A stretch of DNA of 64,000 nt from Melioribacteraceae bacterium (GTDB taxonomy: Bacteria > Bacteroidota > Ignavibacteria > Ignavibacteriales > Melioribacteraceae). Positions within the stretch are counted from its first letter, which is position 1, and each line of letters begins with the position of its first letter. A program made the translations under genes and the position numbers. Positions 1 to 9,569 of this stretch are shown piece by piece. The notes under the pieces are model-generated. The model was not told where the DNA came from. It saw only the letters and a program-made list of their open reading frames with translations, and searched no databases. The DNA lies in assembly GCA_026417375.1 (NCBI GenBank), contig JAOADJ010000037.1, positions 62,001-126,000 of the forward strand, read 5' to 3'.

Positions 1-505
1 ACATCAGAAGTTTTGCTTTTTCTATTGTAAACTGAGCATGTGTATATGCTTTAAATTTTGGTATTAAAACATAACCATCATAACTAACTATTCCTGTATC
101 TTCTTCAATATATTTCCATCTTTTTAAAAGTTTTTGAGTTGTTTGAACATTAACAACTTTATCAAGTTCACTATCAATAACAACAAATTTTCCTTTTTGA
201 TAATTAACAACTGTGCACCAGTGTTCCCAATTTTTTACACTTAAAATACAAGGGTAACCTTTCTTTAAATGTTGCACTAATAATTTTCGTGCATCATTTG
301 GATTACTTGATTGAAAATGTTTTAACTGACAATTAAATCTACGAGCCGCACGAGTTAAACCAAATTCATCTGTTCCAGCCCACCATGTACTACCAGCAAT
401 TATTCCAATTTGATCTTCACCTTTGAAAACACCAAGCATTACAAGTGCATACTTTAAAGCAAATGGACCGCATTGATATTTATTTGGTTGAGGATAAAAA
501 CTCAT
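1..505 (-). CDS. C39-like/papain-like cysteine peptidase, partial at window edge
   Basis: The frame opens with ATG at 505-503 and runs without a stop to the window start, so the 3' end is missing (168 codons seen). Residues 11-14 read Q-C-G-P, the usual oxyanion-Gln and nucleophile-Cys motif of bacteriocin-processing-type C39 and other papain-like peptidases. His95, in E-H-W-C-T-V-V, and Asp111, in V-I-D-S, are in the right order to complete the triad. No signal peptide is visible, so it probably acts in the cytoplasm. It is divergent from the ATP-grasp gene at 598, with 92 bp between the two starts. The family call rests on motifs only; the substrate is unknown. Confidence 0.75.
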   Translation of the reverse strand, partial: MSFYPQPNKYQCGPFALKYALVMLGVFKGEDQIGIIAGSTWWAGTDEFGLTRAARRFNCQLKHFQSSNPNDARKLLVQHLKKGYPCILSVKNWEHWCTVVNYQKGKFVVIDSELDKVVNVQTTQKLLKRWKYIEEDTGIVSYDGYVLIPKFKAYTHAQFTIEKAKLLM

Positions 506-597
506 TTATCGCCCTAATAGATTGGAAACAAAAATAACAAATCTTTTGAAATGGCAAACTAATTTCTTTACTTTGTGCCCAAAATTTTAGAGAAATT

Positions 598-1659
598 ATG
601 AAAGTTGCAATAGTTTATAACGAATCATCTCCAGAAATTTACAATAAAGTAAAAGAAGATTTAAAGAAAGTACATTTTGAACCAAATTTCGATTTAGAAG
701 CACCAGATCCAATTTCTGAATTTAATTTTATGGTTGAAGCTTTGGAAAAAGAAGGGTATCAAGCTTATACCTTAAACATTAAAGATGATTTTTTTACTTT
801 TATAAAAGATTATGAAAAAAATAAACCTGACGTTATTTTTAACTTAGTTGAATTATATAAAGAGCAGCCAAAACTTGAAATGAATTTTACCGGGTTACTT
901 GAATTAATGGGAATTGCCTATACTGGTGCAACACCAATAGCTTTAGGAACTTGTCAAAATAAAACTTTAACCAAAAGATTAATAAGTACTTTGAATATTA
1001 GAACTCCTAAATTCAAGTTCATTAAAAATATGAATCAATCTTTTCGTTTAGGGTTAAACTATCCATTGATTGTTAAACCAGCTTATGAAGATGCTAGTGT
1101 TGGAATAGATAATAATTCAATTGTTAATAATGCAAAAGAATTAAAGAAAAGGGTTGAATATGTTTTTAATTCATTTCAACAACCGGCTTTAGTTGAAGAA
1201 TTTATTGAAGGCAGGGAATTAAATGTAGCTGTTTTTGGTGATAAAGAATTACAAGTATTGCCAATAAGTGAAATTGATTTTTCTGAAATGCCAAAAAATT
1301 TATATCCTATTGTAAGTTTTCAAGCAAAGTGGGATCCATTTCATGAAGCGTATCATAAAACTATTCCAGTTTGCCCGGCTCAACTACCAAAAGAAATAGA
1401 AGATGAAGCAAAAGAAATTGCAATGCAATGTTTTCGTGCTGTTGGTGTTAGAGATTATGCAAGGGTTGATATGCGTCTTTCAAAAAAGGATAATAAACTT
1501 TACGTCTTAGAAGTAAATCCCAATCCCGATTTACAAGAAGGTGCTGGGTTTATGCGTTCAGCTCATCAGGCTGGATATTCTTATTCTAAAATGTTGTCTT
1601 TAATTGTTGAATTAGCTTATAAAAGAAAAAGTGAAATAGATAAGAGATTCAGAAATTAA
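598..1659 (+). CDS. D-alanine--D-alanine ligase-like ATP-grasp protein
   Basis: A 353-aa ATP-grasp ligase of the Ddl-like branch. The central part has C-Q-N-K-x-x-x-K, then P-L-I-V-K-P-A with the ATP-binding Lys, an acidic V-E-E-F-I-E-G-R-E hinge, and a C-terminal Y-A-R-V-D-M-R ... E-V-N-P-N-P metal-binding signature. The N-terminal segment lacks the G-G-x-S-x-E motif of genuine Ddl, so peptidoglycan D-Ala-D-Ala synthesis is doubtful. A peptide or amino-acid ligase acting on another substrate is more likely. It is divergent from a C39-like peptidase, and its 3' end overlaps the convergent HAD gene by 4 bp. The reaction is inferred from the family; the substrate is unknown. Confidence 0.8.
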   Translation: MKVAIVYNESSPEIYNKVKEDLKKVHFEPNFDLEAPDPISEFNFMVEALEKEGYQAYTLNIKDDFFTFIKDYEKNKPDVIFNLVELYKEQPKLEMNFTGLLELMGIAYTGATPIALGTCQNKTLTKRLISTLNIRTPKFKFIKNMNQSFRLGLNYPLIVKPAYEDASVGIDNNSIVNNAKELKKRVEYVFNSFQQPALVEEFIEGRELNVAVFGDKELQVLPISEIDFSEMPKNLYPIVSFQAKWDPFHEAYHKTIPVCPAQLPKEIEDEAKEIAMQCFRAVGVRDYARVDMRLSKKDNKLYVLEVNPNPDLQEGAGFMRSAHQAGYSYSKMLSLIVELAYKRKSEIDKRFRN

Positions 1660-2420
1660 AACTTTTGTTTTAAAATATTTATTACTTCTTCTAAATCATT
1701 TACAATAAAATCTGGTTTTGCTTTTTCAATTATTTCTTTCGGAATATTTTTTTCTGAATTGAAAAATATTGTTTCAGCGCCGAGTTTTTTTGCGGGTTCT
1801 ATGTCAGTTTCAATGTCATCGCCAATCATTATAAACGGATCATTAATTTCAAGATTAAATAAACTTAAAGCAGATGCAAAATAAAGTTCAGAAGGTTTAC
1901 CAATTATTGTTGCTTCTTTTTTGGTTGCATATTCAATTGCAACAACGAATGGACCTACATCAAGCAAAAGACCATCTTCAGCAGTTTTCCAGGAACGTTT
2001 TTTATGCATTGCAATTAACTCTGCACCATCTTTTACTTTTCTGAATATATAATTTAATGTTTCAAAATCCCATTTTTTACCATAATCACCAATTATAATA
2101 GCTTGAGGGTTATCGTAATCTAGTAAACCACGAAATAAGGATTTAACATGATCGGTACAAAAAACAGCAACACGCCGATATCTTACTCTTGCATACATTG
2201 CTGCAGCTTCAACTGCAGTTAATATTGGAATTTTTGTGTGAATACCATTGAATTCAAAAAACTGACGTACATCATTTGTTGTTGATAAAGTTGAATTACT
2301 TAAAATACATGAAGGAATTTGGAGCTTGTTAATTAAATCAAAAAATTTTTCAACATTAGGAGCAATTTCTTTACCTATTCTTAAAACTCCATCTAAATCA
2401 ATTAATAGTGGTTTTTTCAA
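1656..2420 (-). CDS. HAD-IIA family (NagD-like) hydrolase
   Basis: A 254-aa haloacid-dehalogenase superfamily phosphatase. Motif I is D-L-D-G-V-L at residues 8-13, motif II is S-N-S-T near 42, a Lys lies in G-K-P-S near 176, and motif IV is G-D-D-I-E-T-D near 199. The cap lies between motifs II and III, as in the NagD/4-nitrophenylphosphatase class. The start appears to be TTG inside a TTGA overlap with the stop of the upstream cobalamin adenosyltransferase, with GAGG nine bases before it, so the two are probably translationally coupled. The physiological substrate cannot be told from sequence. Confidence 0.85.
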   Translation of the reverse strand: MKKPLLIDLDGVLRIGKEIAPNVEKFFDLINKLQIPSCILSNSTLSTTNDVRQFFEFNGIHTKIPILTAVEAAAMYARVRYRRVAVFCTDHVKSLFRGLLDYDNPQAIIIGDYGKKWDFETLNYIFRKVKDGAELIAMHKKRSWKTAEDGLLLDVGPFVVAIEYATKKEATIIGKPSELYFASALSLFNLEINDPFIMIGDDIETDIEPAKKLGAETIFFNSEKNIPKEIIEKAKPDFIVNDLEEVINILKQKF

Positions 2421-2941
2421 CTTTCTATTCCTCTTCTGGCTAAAATTCCTTTTTGATAATAATGTTTTACTTCATTCATTTCAGTAACTAAGTCGGCAAT
2501 CTCATAAATCTCTTTTGGACAATATCTTCCTGTTAAAATCAATTCAACGTTCTTGGGTTTAAGATTGATTATTTTTAACAATTCTTCAGTAGTTGTAAGA
2601 CCAAAATAAATAGCAACAAAAATTTCATCAAGAACTAAAATTTGAAATTCGTTTGATAGCATTTTATTAACAAAATCATCGAGCGCATTTTTAATTTTCA
2701 ATCTTTCATCTTCGGAAGGTAATTCTTTTCTAAATACAAAATCATCTTTTCCAACTTGTGCAAAAGAAATAAAATTTTTTAATAGTTCAAATATTTTAAT
2801 TTCATTGTATGGAAATTCTTTCATCAACATTAAAAAGTAGGATTTATAACCAAAACCAGCTGCACGAATTACCAGACCTATCGCAGCAGTTGACTTTCCT
2901 TTCCCGTTTCCGGTATAAACTTGTATAAAACCTTTTTCCAA
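2417..2941 (-). CDS. cobO: cob(I)yrinic acid a,c-diamide adenosyltransferase (CobO/BtuR type)
   Basis: A 174-aa CobA/CobO-type ATP:corrinoid adenosyltransferase, which transfers the adenosyl group of ATP to reduced cobalt in coenzyme B12 synthesis or salvage. The P-loop G-N-G-K-G-K-S-T is at residues 11-18. Downstream are V-L-D-E-I near 125 and L-T-G-R-Y near 155, as in the family (Walker B and the L-T-G-R motif). The reading starts at a TTG with no clear ribosome binding site; no ATG is available without losing the P-loop strand. It overlaps the HAD gene by 4 bp. No other B12 gene is in the window. Confidence 0.88.
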   Translation of the reverse strand: MEKGFIQVYTGNGKGKSTAAIGLVIRAAGFGYKSYFLMLMKEFPYNEIKIFELLKNFISFAQVGKDDFVFRKELPSEDERLKIKNALDDFVNKMLSNEFQILVLDEIFVAIYFGLTTTEELLKIINLKPKNVELILTGRYCPKEIYEIADLVTEMNEVKHYYQKGILARRGIES

Positions 2942-3007
2942 AATAATTGATTGTAATTTGTTAACTAAAATTAATGATAAAATTACAAGTAAAATAAAAT
3001 TATTTTT

Positions 3008-3196
3008 TTAACCCTTTTTCTTTAAAATTTTTTTTCTTTTTTCAATTTGTAATAAAATGTTTTTTTTCTCTTCTTCGGTGTATGTGATCCAATTGATTAT
3101 TTCTTTCATGGTTCTGAAACAGCTTATACAAAAATTTGTTGTGGGATTTATTTGGCATTTTCCATCGCAAGGTGAATGAAGACTTTTATTTTCCAT
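3008..3196 (-). CDS. DUF1289 family small Cys-rich protein
   Basis: A 62-aa protein with the DUF1289 pattern: S-P-C-x-x-x-C near residues 8-14, C-x-x-C at 23-26, then a W-x-x-x-x-x-E-E segment and a basic C-terminal helix. The four cysteines (10, 14, 23, 26) suggest a metal or Fe-S site, but this is not established. It begins with ATG at 3196. It lies upstream of the cobalamin adenosyltransferase on the same strand, 66 bp away. Function unknown. Confidence 0.8.
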   Translation of the reverse strand: MENKSLHSPCDGKCQINPTTNFCISCFRTMKEIINWITYTEEEKKNILLQIEKRKKILKKKG

Positions 3197-3268
3197 TTAT
3201 TAGTCTTTCTAAATGTTTAACTGTTAAAACAAAGTTTATCTGTTAAATAGTTCTATATAAAAAAAGAA

Positions 3269-3304
3269 AAGCCACACTCGAATTGAATGTGGCTTAAAAA
3301 TTAA
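3269..3304 (-). terminator. Intrinsic terminator of the RND efflux operon
   Basis: An inverted repeat AAGCCACA (3269-3276) / TGTGGCTT (3288-3295) lies 22-49 bp past the RND stop codon. Read on the minus strand, the stem is followed by a T-rich run (complement of 3258-3268). It is the expected factor-independent terminator for the operon that ends at 3318. Confidence 0.75.
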
Positions 3305-3317
3305 TTGTCAGAAAAAA

Positions 3318-6300
3318 TTACTTTTCAAAGTCTAAATTATTTTCATTTAATTTTACTGGTTCAACAACATTTTTAGAAAATTTAGAAATCACTTTTTTTG
3401 CAAAAGGAATAAATGCAATTTTAACTTCTTCAACTTTAGTATAAACTAAAGGCACTATTACTAAAGTTAAAAATAACGATGAAGTCAAACCACCAATTAA
3501 AGCCCAAGCTAAACCACTTTTCCATTCCGCACCTTGACTAACAGAAAGAGCAATGGGTAGCATACCAAAAATCATAGTTAAAGTTGTCATAAATATTGGA
3601 CGAATACGCATTCTTCCGGCATCAATTAATGCATCATGTAAGCTTTCTCCTAGGGCTCGTTGTACATTTGTTCTATCAACAAGTAGAATTGCATTTTTAC
3701 CGACTAACCCCACCAGCATTATAACACCAAGCATAGAAAAAATTGTCAGTGATTTCATTACAAGTGCAAGTGCGTATAAAGCACCAATCATTGCAAGTGG
3801 AATTGAAAAAAGAATTATAAATGGATATATGAAAGAATCATACAACATAACCATAATCATATATGTAAAAAGAATTCCGGCAAAAAGAGCTAGAAACATA
3901 TCTGCAAAAGATTCTTTTTGATTTTTAACCATACCAATAAATGAATATGAAACACCTTTTGGTAATTTGTATTCTTTCATTTTGTTTTCGAAATCTTGAG
4001 CAATACTTCCGCTAGGTCTTCCAATTGCTTGAGAATAAATAATAACTGAAGCACTTCTTGCTTGCCTTGTTAATTTGGTAGGTCCTGTTGATCTCGAAAT
4101 TTCAGCAAATTGCTTTAAATAAATTTGTTGACCAAATCTATTTGTAAAAGTAATATTTCCAAGTTCATCAGTTTTTGAACGATCGAATTGATCGAGAACA
4201 ACACGGATATCATATTCGGTATCACCTTCTCTTAATGTAGATGTATCATCACCTGTTAATGCTACTCTTAATGTTGCTCCAACTTCTGCTAAAGTTAAAC
4301 CATAACTAAGTAATTTATTCCTGTCAATTGTCACTTTTGTTTCGGGATTACCAGTTTCGGATGATAAACGAACATCTGCTGTTCCTGGAATCATTTTAAT
4401 AATTTTTGAAACTTCTTTTGCTGTTTCAATTAATTCGTCATTATCAGTTCCGGTTAATAAAATCTGAATCGGAGTATCATTTGCAGTACCAAAAATTCCA
4501 ACATCGTTTATTCTAACTTTTGCCCCGGCTATTTGTACAACCTTTTCTTTTATCTCATCTTTCACTTGTTGAGTGGTTCTTTTTCTTTGATTTTTGGGGA
4601 ACAATGTTACTGTAATTTCAGAATTATTTGGTGTTGAAAAACCAATTAATCCTTCACTTGATGAACCAACATTTGTATAAACTTTTTTCACTTCAGGAAT
4701 TTTTGCAATTGTTCCTTCAATTTGTTGTGATATTTTATTTGTCTGTTCAATAGTTGTTCCTGGTTTAAGTTCAACATTTACTGTGAATTCACCAGTATCA
4801 ACAGGGGACATAAATTCAAATCCTATTAAACCAATTGGAACTAATGCTAATGAAGAAAAGAAAAGTAACAAAGTAGCAATCCAAACTTTACCACGGTTTT
4901 TAAAACTCCATTTTAATAGTTCAATGTATTTATCAGTAAAATTGTGGAAGAAATTTTCAAACCAGATTGCAAACCTACCGAGTAAAGTGTTCTTTGTTAA
5001 TCGTTCAAGTTTTCCAAAGCGTGATGCAAGAAGTGGTGTTAATGTAAAGGAAACAAATAAACTCATTAAAGTAGATACAACAACAACAACTGAAAATTGA
5101 CGTAAAATATTTCCAACAATTCCACCTACTAAAGCTAAAGGCAAGAAAACAGATACGTCAACAAATGTAATTGCTAAAGCAGCAAAACCAATTTCGTTTC
5201 TTCCTTTTAATGCCGCTGTACGTTTTTCAGTTCCTTTTTCGAGATGATGATAAATATTTTCTAGAACAACTATAGAATCATCAACTAAAATTCCTACAAC
5301 TAAAGAAAGAGCAAGTAGTGTCATTAAGTTTAATGAAAATCCGAAAGCATAAATTGCAATAAAAGTTGAAATTAAAGATGATGGAATAGCAATTAAAATT
5401 ATAAGAGAGTTTCTAATACTATGTAAAAACATTAACATTACAATTGCAACAAGTATAACTGCAATAGCTAAATCTTCTTTAACGGCGTTTGCTGCATCAA
5501 TAGTAAAAACTGATGCATCGGATGCAATTTCAAATTTTAATCCGTCTGCAGCGTATTGTTCTTCAATATTTTTTAATTCTTTTTTAATTAACTCTGCAAC
5601 TTCAACTGTATTTGCATCATTTTGTTTTTGAATTATAATTCCGATTGTACTTTTAAAATTTAATCTTAGAACATTATTATAATCTTTAATTCCATCTTCA
5701 ACTTCTGCAACATCACTTAATTTAATTATTCCACCCTGACGCGACATTCCTATTGGTAAATTTTTTAATTCTTCAACCGAGCTTAATTTTCCAGATACAC
5801 GAACAATAAATTGTCCATCCTGATCTTTTATTTTTCCAGTTGGAAAATCTAAGTTAGATGCTTTTATAGCTTGGGTTATTTGCATTATTGAAAGATTATA
5901 TGCTTTAATTTTTTGTAAGTCGAGATTTACTTTTATTTCTCTTTGATCACCACCAACCAAAGCAACTTGCCCAACGCCTGTAATTCTTGAAAGTTGAGGT
6001 TGAATTTTATCTTTTATGAACTGATAAAGAGAACGTGAATCTTTATTTGATGTAACACCCATTCTTAATATCGGTAGTTCATCAAAAGCAAATTTAGAAA
6101 TTGTTGGAGTTTCGGCACCGGAAGGGAGATTGTTTTGTATTTGATTTACTTTCCTTTGAGCATCTTGCAATGATGTTTCTGTATTTGCAGACTGAAGTAA
6201 TTCAATTATTACAAAAGAAACACCTTCTAATGAAGAAGATCTTACTTCGGAAACTTTATCCATACCTGCAACTGCATCTTCAATAACTTTTGTAACACCG

Positions 6301-6482
6301 GTTTCAACTTCGTTGGGAGATGCACCCGGATAAACTGTTGTGATTGTAATGATTGGTGGAGAGAATTTGGGTAACAATTCATATTTAAGTTTTGAATAAC
6401 TAAACAATCCAATTGAAATTAATGCAGCAAACACAACAATTATTAACGAAGGTCTTTTTATTGATAATTCTGTAATTGTCAT
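3318..6482 (-). CDS. RND (HAE1-type) multidrug efflux permease, AcrB/MexB-like
   Basis: A 1054-aa inner-membrane proton-driven pump of the AcrB class, forming a tripartite system with the adaptor (6496-7557) and TolC-like channel (7576-8886) beside it. It has the usual duplicated layout: an N-terminal membrane helix, a large periplasmic loop, TM2-6, a second loop and TM8-12. TM4 carries the proton-relay pair V-D-D-S near residue 400, and TM10 has the matching Lys in V-G-K-N-A-I-L-L-V-D. The early loop reads Y-P-G-A-S-P-x-E-V-E, typical of HAE1 pumps. Length is normal. Drugs, detergents or bile-like compounds are plausible substrates, but specificity is not visible. Confidence 0.95.
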   Translation of the reverse strand: MTITELSIKRPSLIIVVFAALISIGLFSYSKLKYELLPKFSPPIITITTVYPGASPNEVETGVTKVIEDAVAGMDKVSEVRSSSLEGVSFVIIELLQSANTETSLQDAQRKVNQIQNNLPSGAETPTISKFAFDELPILRMGVTSNKDSRSLYQFIKDKIQPQLSRITGVGQVALVGGDQREIKVNLDLQKIKAYNLSIMQITQAIKASNLDFPTGKIKDQDGQFIVRVSGKLSSVEELKNLPIGMSRQGGIIKLSDVAEVEDGIKDYNNVLRLNFKSTIGIIIQKQNDANTVEVAELIKKELKNIEEQYAADGLKFEIASDASVFTIDAANAVKEDLAIAVILVAIVMLMFLHSIRNSLIILIAIPSSLISTFIAIYAFGFSLNLMTLLALSLVVGILVDDSIVVLENIYHHLEKGTEKRTAALKGRNEIGFAALAITFVDVSVFLPLALVGGIVGNILRQFSVVVVVSTLMSLFVSFTLTPLLASRFGKLERLTKNTLLGRFAIWFENFFHNFTDKYIELLKWSFKNRGKVWIATLLLFFSSLALVPIGLIGFEFMSPVDTGEFTVNVELKPGTTIEQTNKISQQIEGTIAKIPEVKKVYTNVGSSSEGLIGFSTPNNSEITVTLFPKNQRKRTTQQVKDEIKEKVVQIAGAKVRINDVGIFGTANDTPIQILLTGTDNDELIETAKEVSKIIKMIPGTADVRLSSETGNPETKVTIDRNKLLSYGLTLAEVGATLRVALTGDDTSTLREGDTEYDIRVVLDQFDRSKTDELGNITFTNRFGQQIYLKQFAEISRSTGPTKLTRQARSASVIIYSQAIGRPSGSIAQDFENKMKEYKLPKGVSYSFIGMVKNQKESFADMFLALFAGILFTYMIMVMLYDSFIYPFIILFSIPLAMIGALYALALVMKSLTIFSMLGVIMLVGLVGKNAILLVDRTNVQRALGESLHDALIDAGRMRIRPIFMTTLTMIFGMLPIALSVSQGAEWKSGLAWALIGGLTSSLFLTLVIVPLVYTKVEEVKIAFIPFAKKVISKFSKNVVEPVKLNENNLDFEK

Positions 6483-6495
6483 CTTTCAATTCCTT

Positions 6496-7557
6496 TTATT
6501 TGTTGAGTATCTCAACTTTTGTGTTGTCTTCTAAATTATTTTGTCCATTAACAACAATAATATCACCAACATTTAAACCATTAATTACCTGAACATAAAT
6601 TCCACTTTCTGAACCGATTACAATATTTTTAAGTTTTGCAATATTATTTTCAACAACATAAACCTGAGGATTTTTAACGCTACCAACTAAAGCTTCACGA
6701 GGAATTACAATAACGTCTCTGTTTTTAGTTGAATTTAATTCAACACGTGCAAACATACCTGCTCTTAAAAGATTTTTTGATTGGTTTACAATTGAAATTT
6801 CAGTTGGATAAGTATGAGCTTCATCTGCTTTATTGCTAATTGATTCAATCCGACCATTAAAAACAACGTTTGGATAAACATCAGTTGTTACTTTTACCTG
6901 GTCTCCGACTTTAAATGTTGCAGCATCAATTTCAGAAAAATTAATTTTTACCTTAACACGAGATAAATCAACAACATTTGCAACAAAAGTTGGTTGAGGT
7001 GCACCCTGAAGCATTGTTCCAACATCAACGTTTCTTGCTGTTATATATCCAGAAATTGGTGTTTTGATTTTTGTGTCCTCAAATTGTCTTTTGGCAACAA
7101 TGTATTGAGTTTCAGCCATAGCCAAACCAACTTTAGCTTGATCTAATTGTCCTTCGGTAATAGATTTTTCAGAATATAATTTTTGAAAGCGTTCAAAATC
7201 TTTTTTTGCTTTTTCGAAATTTGCTTCTGCACTCATTAATGCTGCTTTGCGTAATTCATCATCAACCTGAACAATAACAGAGTTTGCTTGTTTGTAATCT
7301 CCAACTTTTGCATAAACAGCAATAACTTTTCCGGATGTTTCTGAAAGAATGTTTACATCATTGTTTGCATAGATTGTTCCGGTTAATGTTAATTTAGTTT
7401 CAAGATTTTTCTTTTGAACTTTTTCTACAGTTACATAATAAGTTAAATCTATTCCGCCAGATGTATTAGCAGATAATTTCTTTTTATTGATTATTAATAT
7501 TGAAATAACAATTATCGCAATTACAACCAGTCCAATAATTAATTTCCAATTTTTCAT
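6496..7557 (-). CDS. RND efflux periplasmic adaptor (membrane fusion protein)
   Basis: A 353-aa HlyD/AcrA-type adaptor that bridges the permease and the outer-membrane channel. It has one N-terminal membrane anchor (about residues 3-23) and a lipoyl half-motif around I-L-S-E-T-S-G-K-V. A coiled-coil hairpin rich in A-x-x-x-K spans about 105-160, and the second lipoyl half contains I-K-T-P-I-S-G-Y-I. Beta-barrel and membrane-proximal domains follow. I start it at the ATG at 7557; an upstream TTG at 7572 overlaps the GGAG ribosome site, which sits nine bases before this ATG. The permease lies 13 bp downstream. Confidence 0.93.
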   Translation of the reverse strand: MKNWKLIIGLVVIAIIVISILIINKKKLSANTSGGIDLTYYVTVEKVQKKNLETKLTLTGTIYANNDVNILSETSGKVIAVYAKVGDYKQANSVIVQVDDELRKAALMSAEANFEKAKKDFERFQKLYSEKSITEGQLDQAKVGLAMAETQYIVAKRQFEDTKIKTPISGYITARNVDVGTMLQGAPQPTFVANVVDLSRVKVKINFSEIDAATFKVGDQVKVTTDVYPNVVFNGRIESISNKADEAHTYPTEISIVNQSKNLLRAGMFARVELNSTKNRDVIVIPREALVGSVKNPQVYVVENNIAKLKNIVIGSESGIYVQVINGLNVGDIIVVNGQNNLEDNTKVEILNK

Positions 7558-7575
7558 AAATGATTTCTCCAAAAT

Positions 7576-8886
7576 TTATTTACCAATTGATTTTTCTAAT
7601 TTTGCTTTTGCTAATTCATAATCAACAATTGAGGTGTTATAATTTGTCTTTGCTGAAATCAAAGCTGTTTCAGCATCAATTAATTCAGAGCTTGTTGAAT
7701 ATCCGTTTTTAAATTTTTCTGATGTAACTCTTAAGTTTTCTTCAGCTTGTTCAACATTTAATTTTGCAATGTCAATTTTTCTTTTAGCCTGATTTACATT
7801 TAGGTAGTTTTGAGTTACTTCAAGTGTAATTCCATCTTTAATTAAACCGAGCCCATCTTTTGCTTGCTCAAGCTGTGCAAGAGCTTGGTCAGTTTGATGT
7901 TTTGTAGTTAGCCAGTCCCAAACATTCATGTTGAGCATAATGCCCGCATCCCAGGTTCCATCAAATTTATTTTGTGTTGGCATAATTCGTTGATTTGGTT
8001 TTGAGTAGTAGTAATTTCCATAAAGAGCAATTTGAGGATACCATGATGATTGTGCTAAGGTTACTCCTGATTCGCTTGCACGAATTCGTGAATCTGCTGC
8101 TTTTATTTCTGGTCTGTTTTCAATTGCTTTTGAAATTAATAATGATAATTCTTCTGTTTGAAAAACATTTAAATTTACTTGCGATGTAATTTCTGTTTGC
8201 GTTTGCAATGGAATTCCAATTGTGTTATTCAATGCAATAATTGAGAGTTTTACTGCATTTTCTGCTTCAATTTGTTGATATAAAATATTTGAATATTGTA
8301 CTTCAAGCTTTAGCACATCATTTTTTGTCATCATTCCGGCTTTTTCTAAATTTTTAGCATCTGTTAAACGAGCTTTCATTTGCTCGACTGTTTCATCCAT
8401 TACTTTTTTAAATTGTTGAGCTTTGTAAACATTCCAGTAAGAATTTTTTATGTTAAAAAGTAATTCGCTTTTATCTTTGTTGAATTCTTCGTTTGTAGCA
8501 TTTGAGAGGTTTTCATTTAAATTAACATTTTCTGATAATCTGAAACCCATGAACAAAGGTTGTGATAAAGATAATTGAGTTGCATAATTGTCATAAATTC
8601 CGGGCATAATAGGAAAACTTCCGAAAGGTGTTGTAATTACAAATGGATCAACTTTACTTAAACGAGTGTATCTTGCGCTTAACTTTAATGATGGTAATCT
8701 CATTGCATTAGCTTCTTTGATTTTTGCTTCAGCACTTTTTACTTTCATTAATGATGAGTGAAGTATTTTACTGTTTTTTAAACCAATTTCAATCGCCTGA
8801 TCAATTGAAAGCTGCAATTTTTCTTGTGCAAATTGAATTGAAGATAAAAAGAACAGTGAGAGTAAAATTAATTTTAATTGTTTCAT
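7576..8886 (-). CDS. TolC family outer-membrane efflux protein
   Basis: A 436-aa outer-membrane factor. A Sec signal peptide (about 1-20) is followed by two repeated units of long amphipathic helices and short beta segments, with typical L-S-L-S-Q-P-L-F and A-x-x-x-I-x-x-x-x-x-E phrases. The start ATG overlaps the TetR stop (ATGA), and an AGGAG site lies about 10 bases upstream. It completes the TetR-TolC-adaptor-RND operon. Confidence 0.92.
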   Translation of the reverse strand: MKQLKLILLSLFFLSSIQFAQEKLQLSIDQAIEIGLKNSKILHSSLMKVKSAEAKIKEANAMRLPSLKLSARYTRLSKVDPFVITTPFGSFPIMPGIYDNYATQLSLSQPLFMGFRLSENVNLNENLSNATNEEFNKDKSELLFNIKNSYWNVYKAQQFKKVMDETVEQMKARLTDAKNLEKAGMMTKNDVLKLEVQYSNILYQQIEAENAVKLSIIALNNTIGIPLQTQTEITSQVNLNVFQTEELSLLISKAIENRPEIKAADSRIRASESGVTLAQSSWYPQIALYGNYYYSKPNQRIMPTQNKFDGTWDAGIMLNMNVWDWLTTKHQTDQALAQLEQAKDGLGLIKDGITLEVTQNYLNVNQAKRKIDIAKLNVEQAEENLRVTSEKFKNGYSTSSELIDAETALISAKTNYNTSIVDYELAKAKLEKSIGK

Positions 8887-9521
8887 AAATTTATTTCTCC
8901 TAAAGTTTCATTTTTAATTGTATTCCGATATTTTTTTCTTCCATCAGAAGTAAACAATCCTTCAAATAATATTTTGAGAATATCACCGAATGCTTGGTCT
9001 GCAGAAATAGGTAACTTTGATAAAGTTTCAGGATTAATTAAAGTATGAATAGCAGAAACATAAGCAAGAACAACGACTTCTGTGTTGATATCATTTCTGA
9101 AAATTCCACTTGCTATACCATCTTTAATTAAATTAGATAAATTTTTGTATGCCCGGTTTTCTCTAAATTGTTCAATATCATGCCAGATTTCGGGGTGACT
9201 TTTCATAATATCATGAACCATTGTACCTTCCAGCTTTTTTGAAATTATAGCAATGAAGTTCATGAATTTTTTAAGTTTTTCAATAAATGGTGTAGATTTA
9301 TCATTCATTAATTCATCAATGAAATTGTCAACTTCACATTTATTAAGATGAACCATTTCTTTTAAAATGTGTTCTTTATTTGAAAAATGTTTGTATAAAG
9401 TTTTTTTGCTGATATTTAATGAATTAGCAATTTCTTCCATTGTAACTTTTGAAAATCCAAAACGCTGAAACATATCTTCAGCTTTATGCAAAATTTTTTG
9501 TTTTATTTCTTTTTCTTCCAT
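8883..9521 (-). CDS. TetR/AcrR family transcriptional regulator
   Basis: A 212-aa TetR-type repressor, first gene of the efflux operon. The N-terminal HTH spans about residues 25-50 (T-M-E-E-I-A-N-S-L-N-I-S-K-K-T-L-Y-K-H-F), which is the family signature. The all-helical C-terminal half is the ligand-sensing and dimerisation domain. It overlaps tolC by 4 bp. A good inverted repeat upstream (9570-9597) suggests that it represses its own operon; the ligand is unknown. Confidence 0.92.
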   Translation of the reverse strand: MEEKEIKQKILHKAEDMFQRFGFSKVTMEEIANSLNISKKTLYKHFSNKEHILKEMVHLNKCEVDNFIDELMNDKSTPFIEKLKKFMNFIAIISKKLEGTMVHDIMKSHPEIWHDIEQFRENRAYKNLSNLIKDGIASGIFRNDINTEVVVLAYVSAIHTLINPETLSKLPISADQAFGDILKILFEGLFTSDGRKKYRNTIKNETLGEINL

Positions 9522-9569
9522 TATTAAGTTTTATTTTGTTAGTATTTCAAAATTACAAAAAGTATCTTA

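Noticed and set aside
3553-6286. Several plus-strand open frames inside the RND permease gene
   Set aside because: All are antisense to a clearly conserved 1054-aa pump and show no family motifs.
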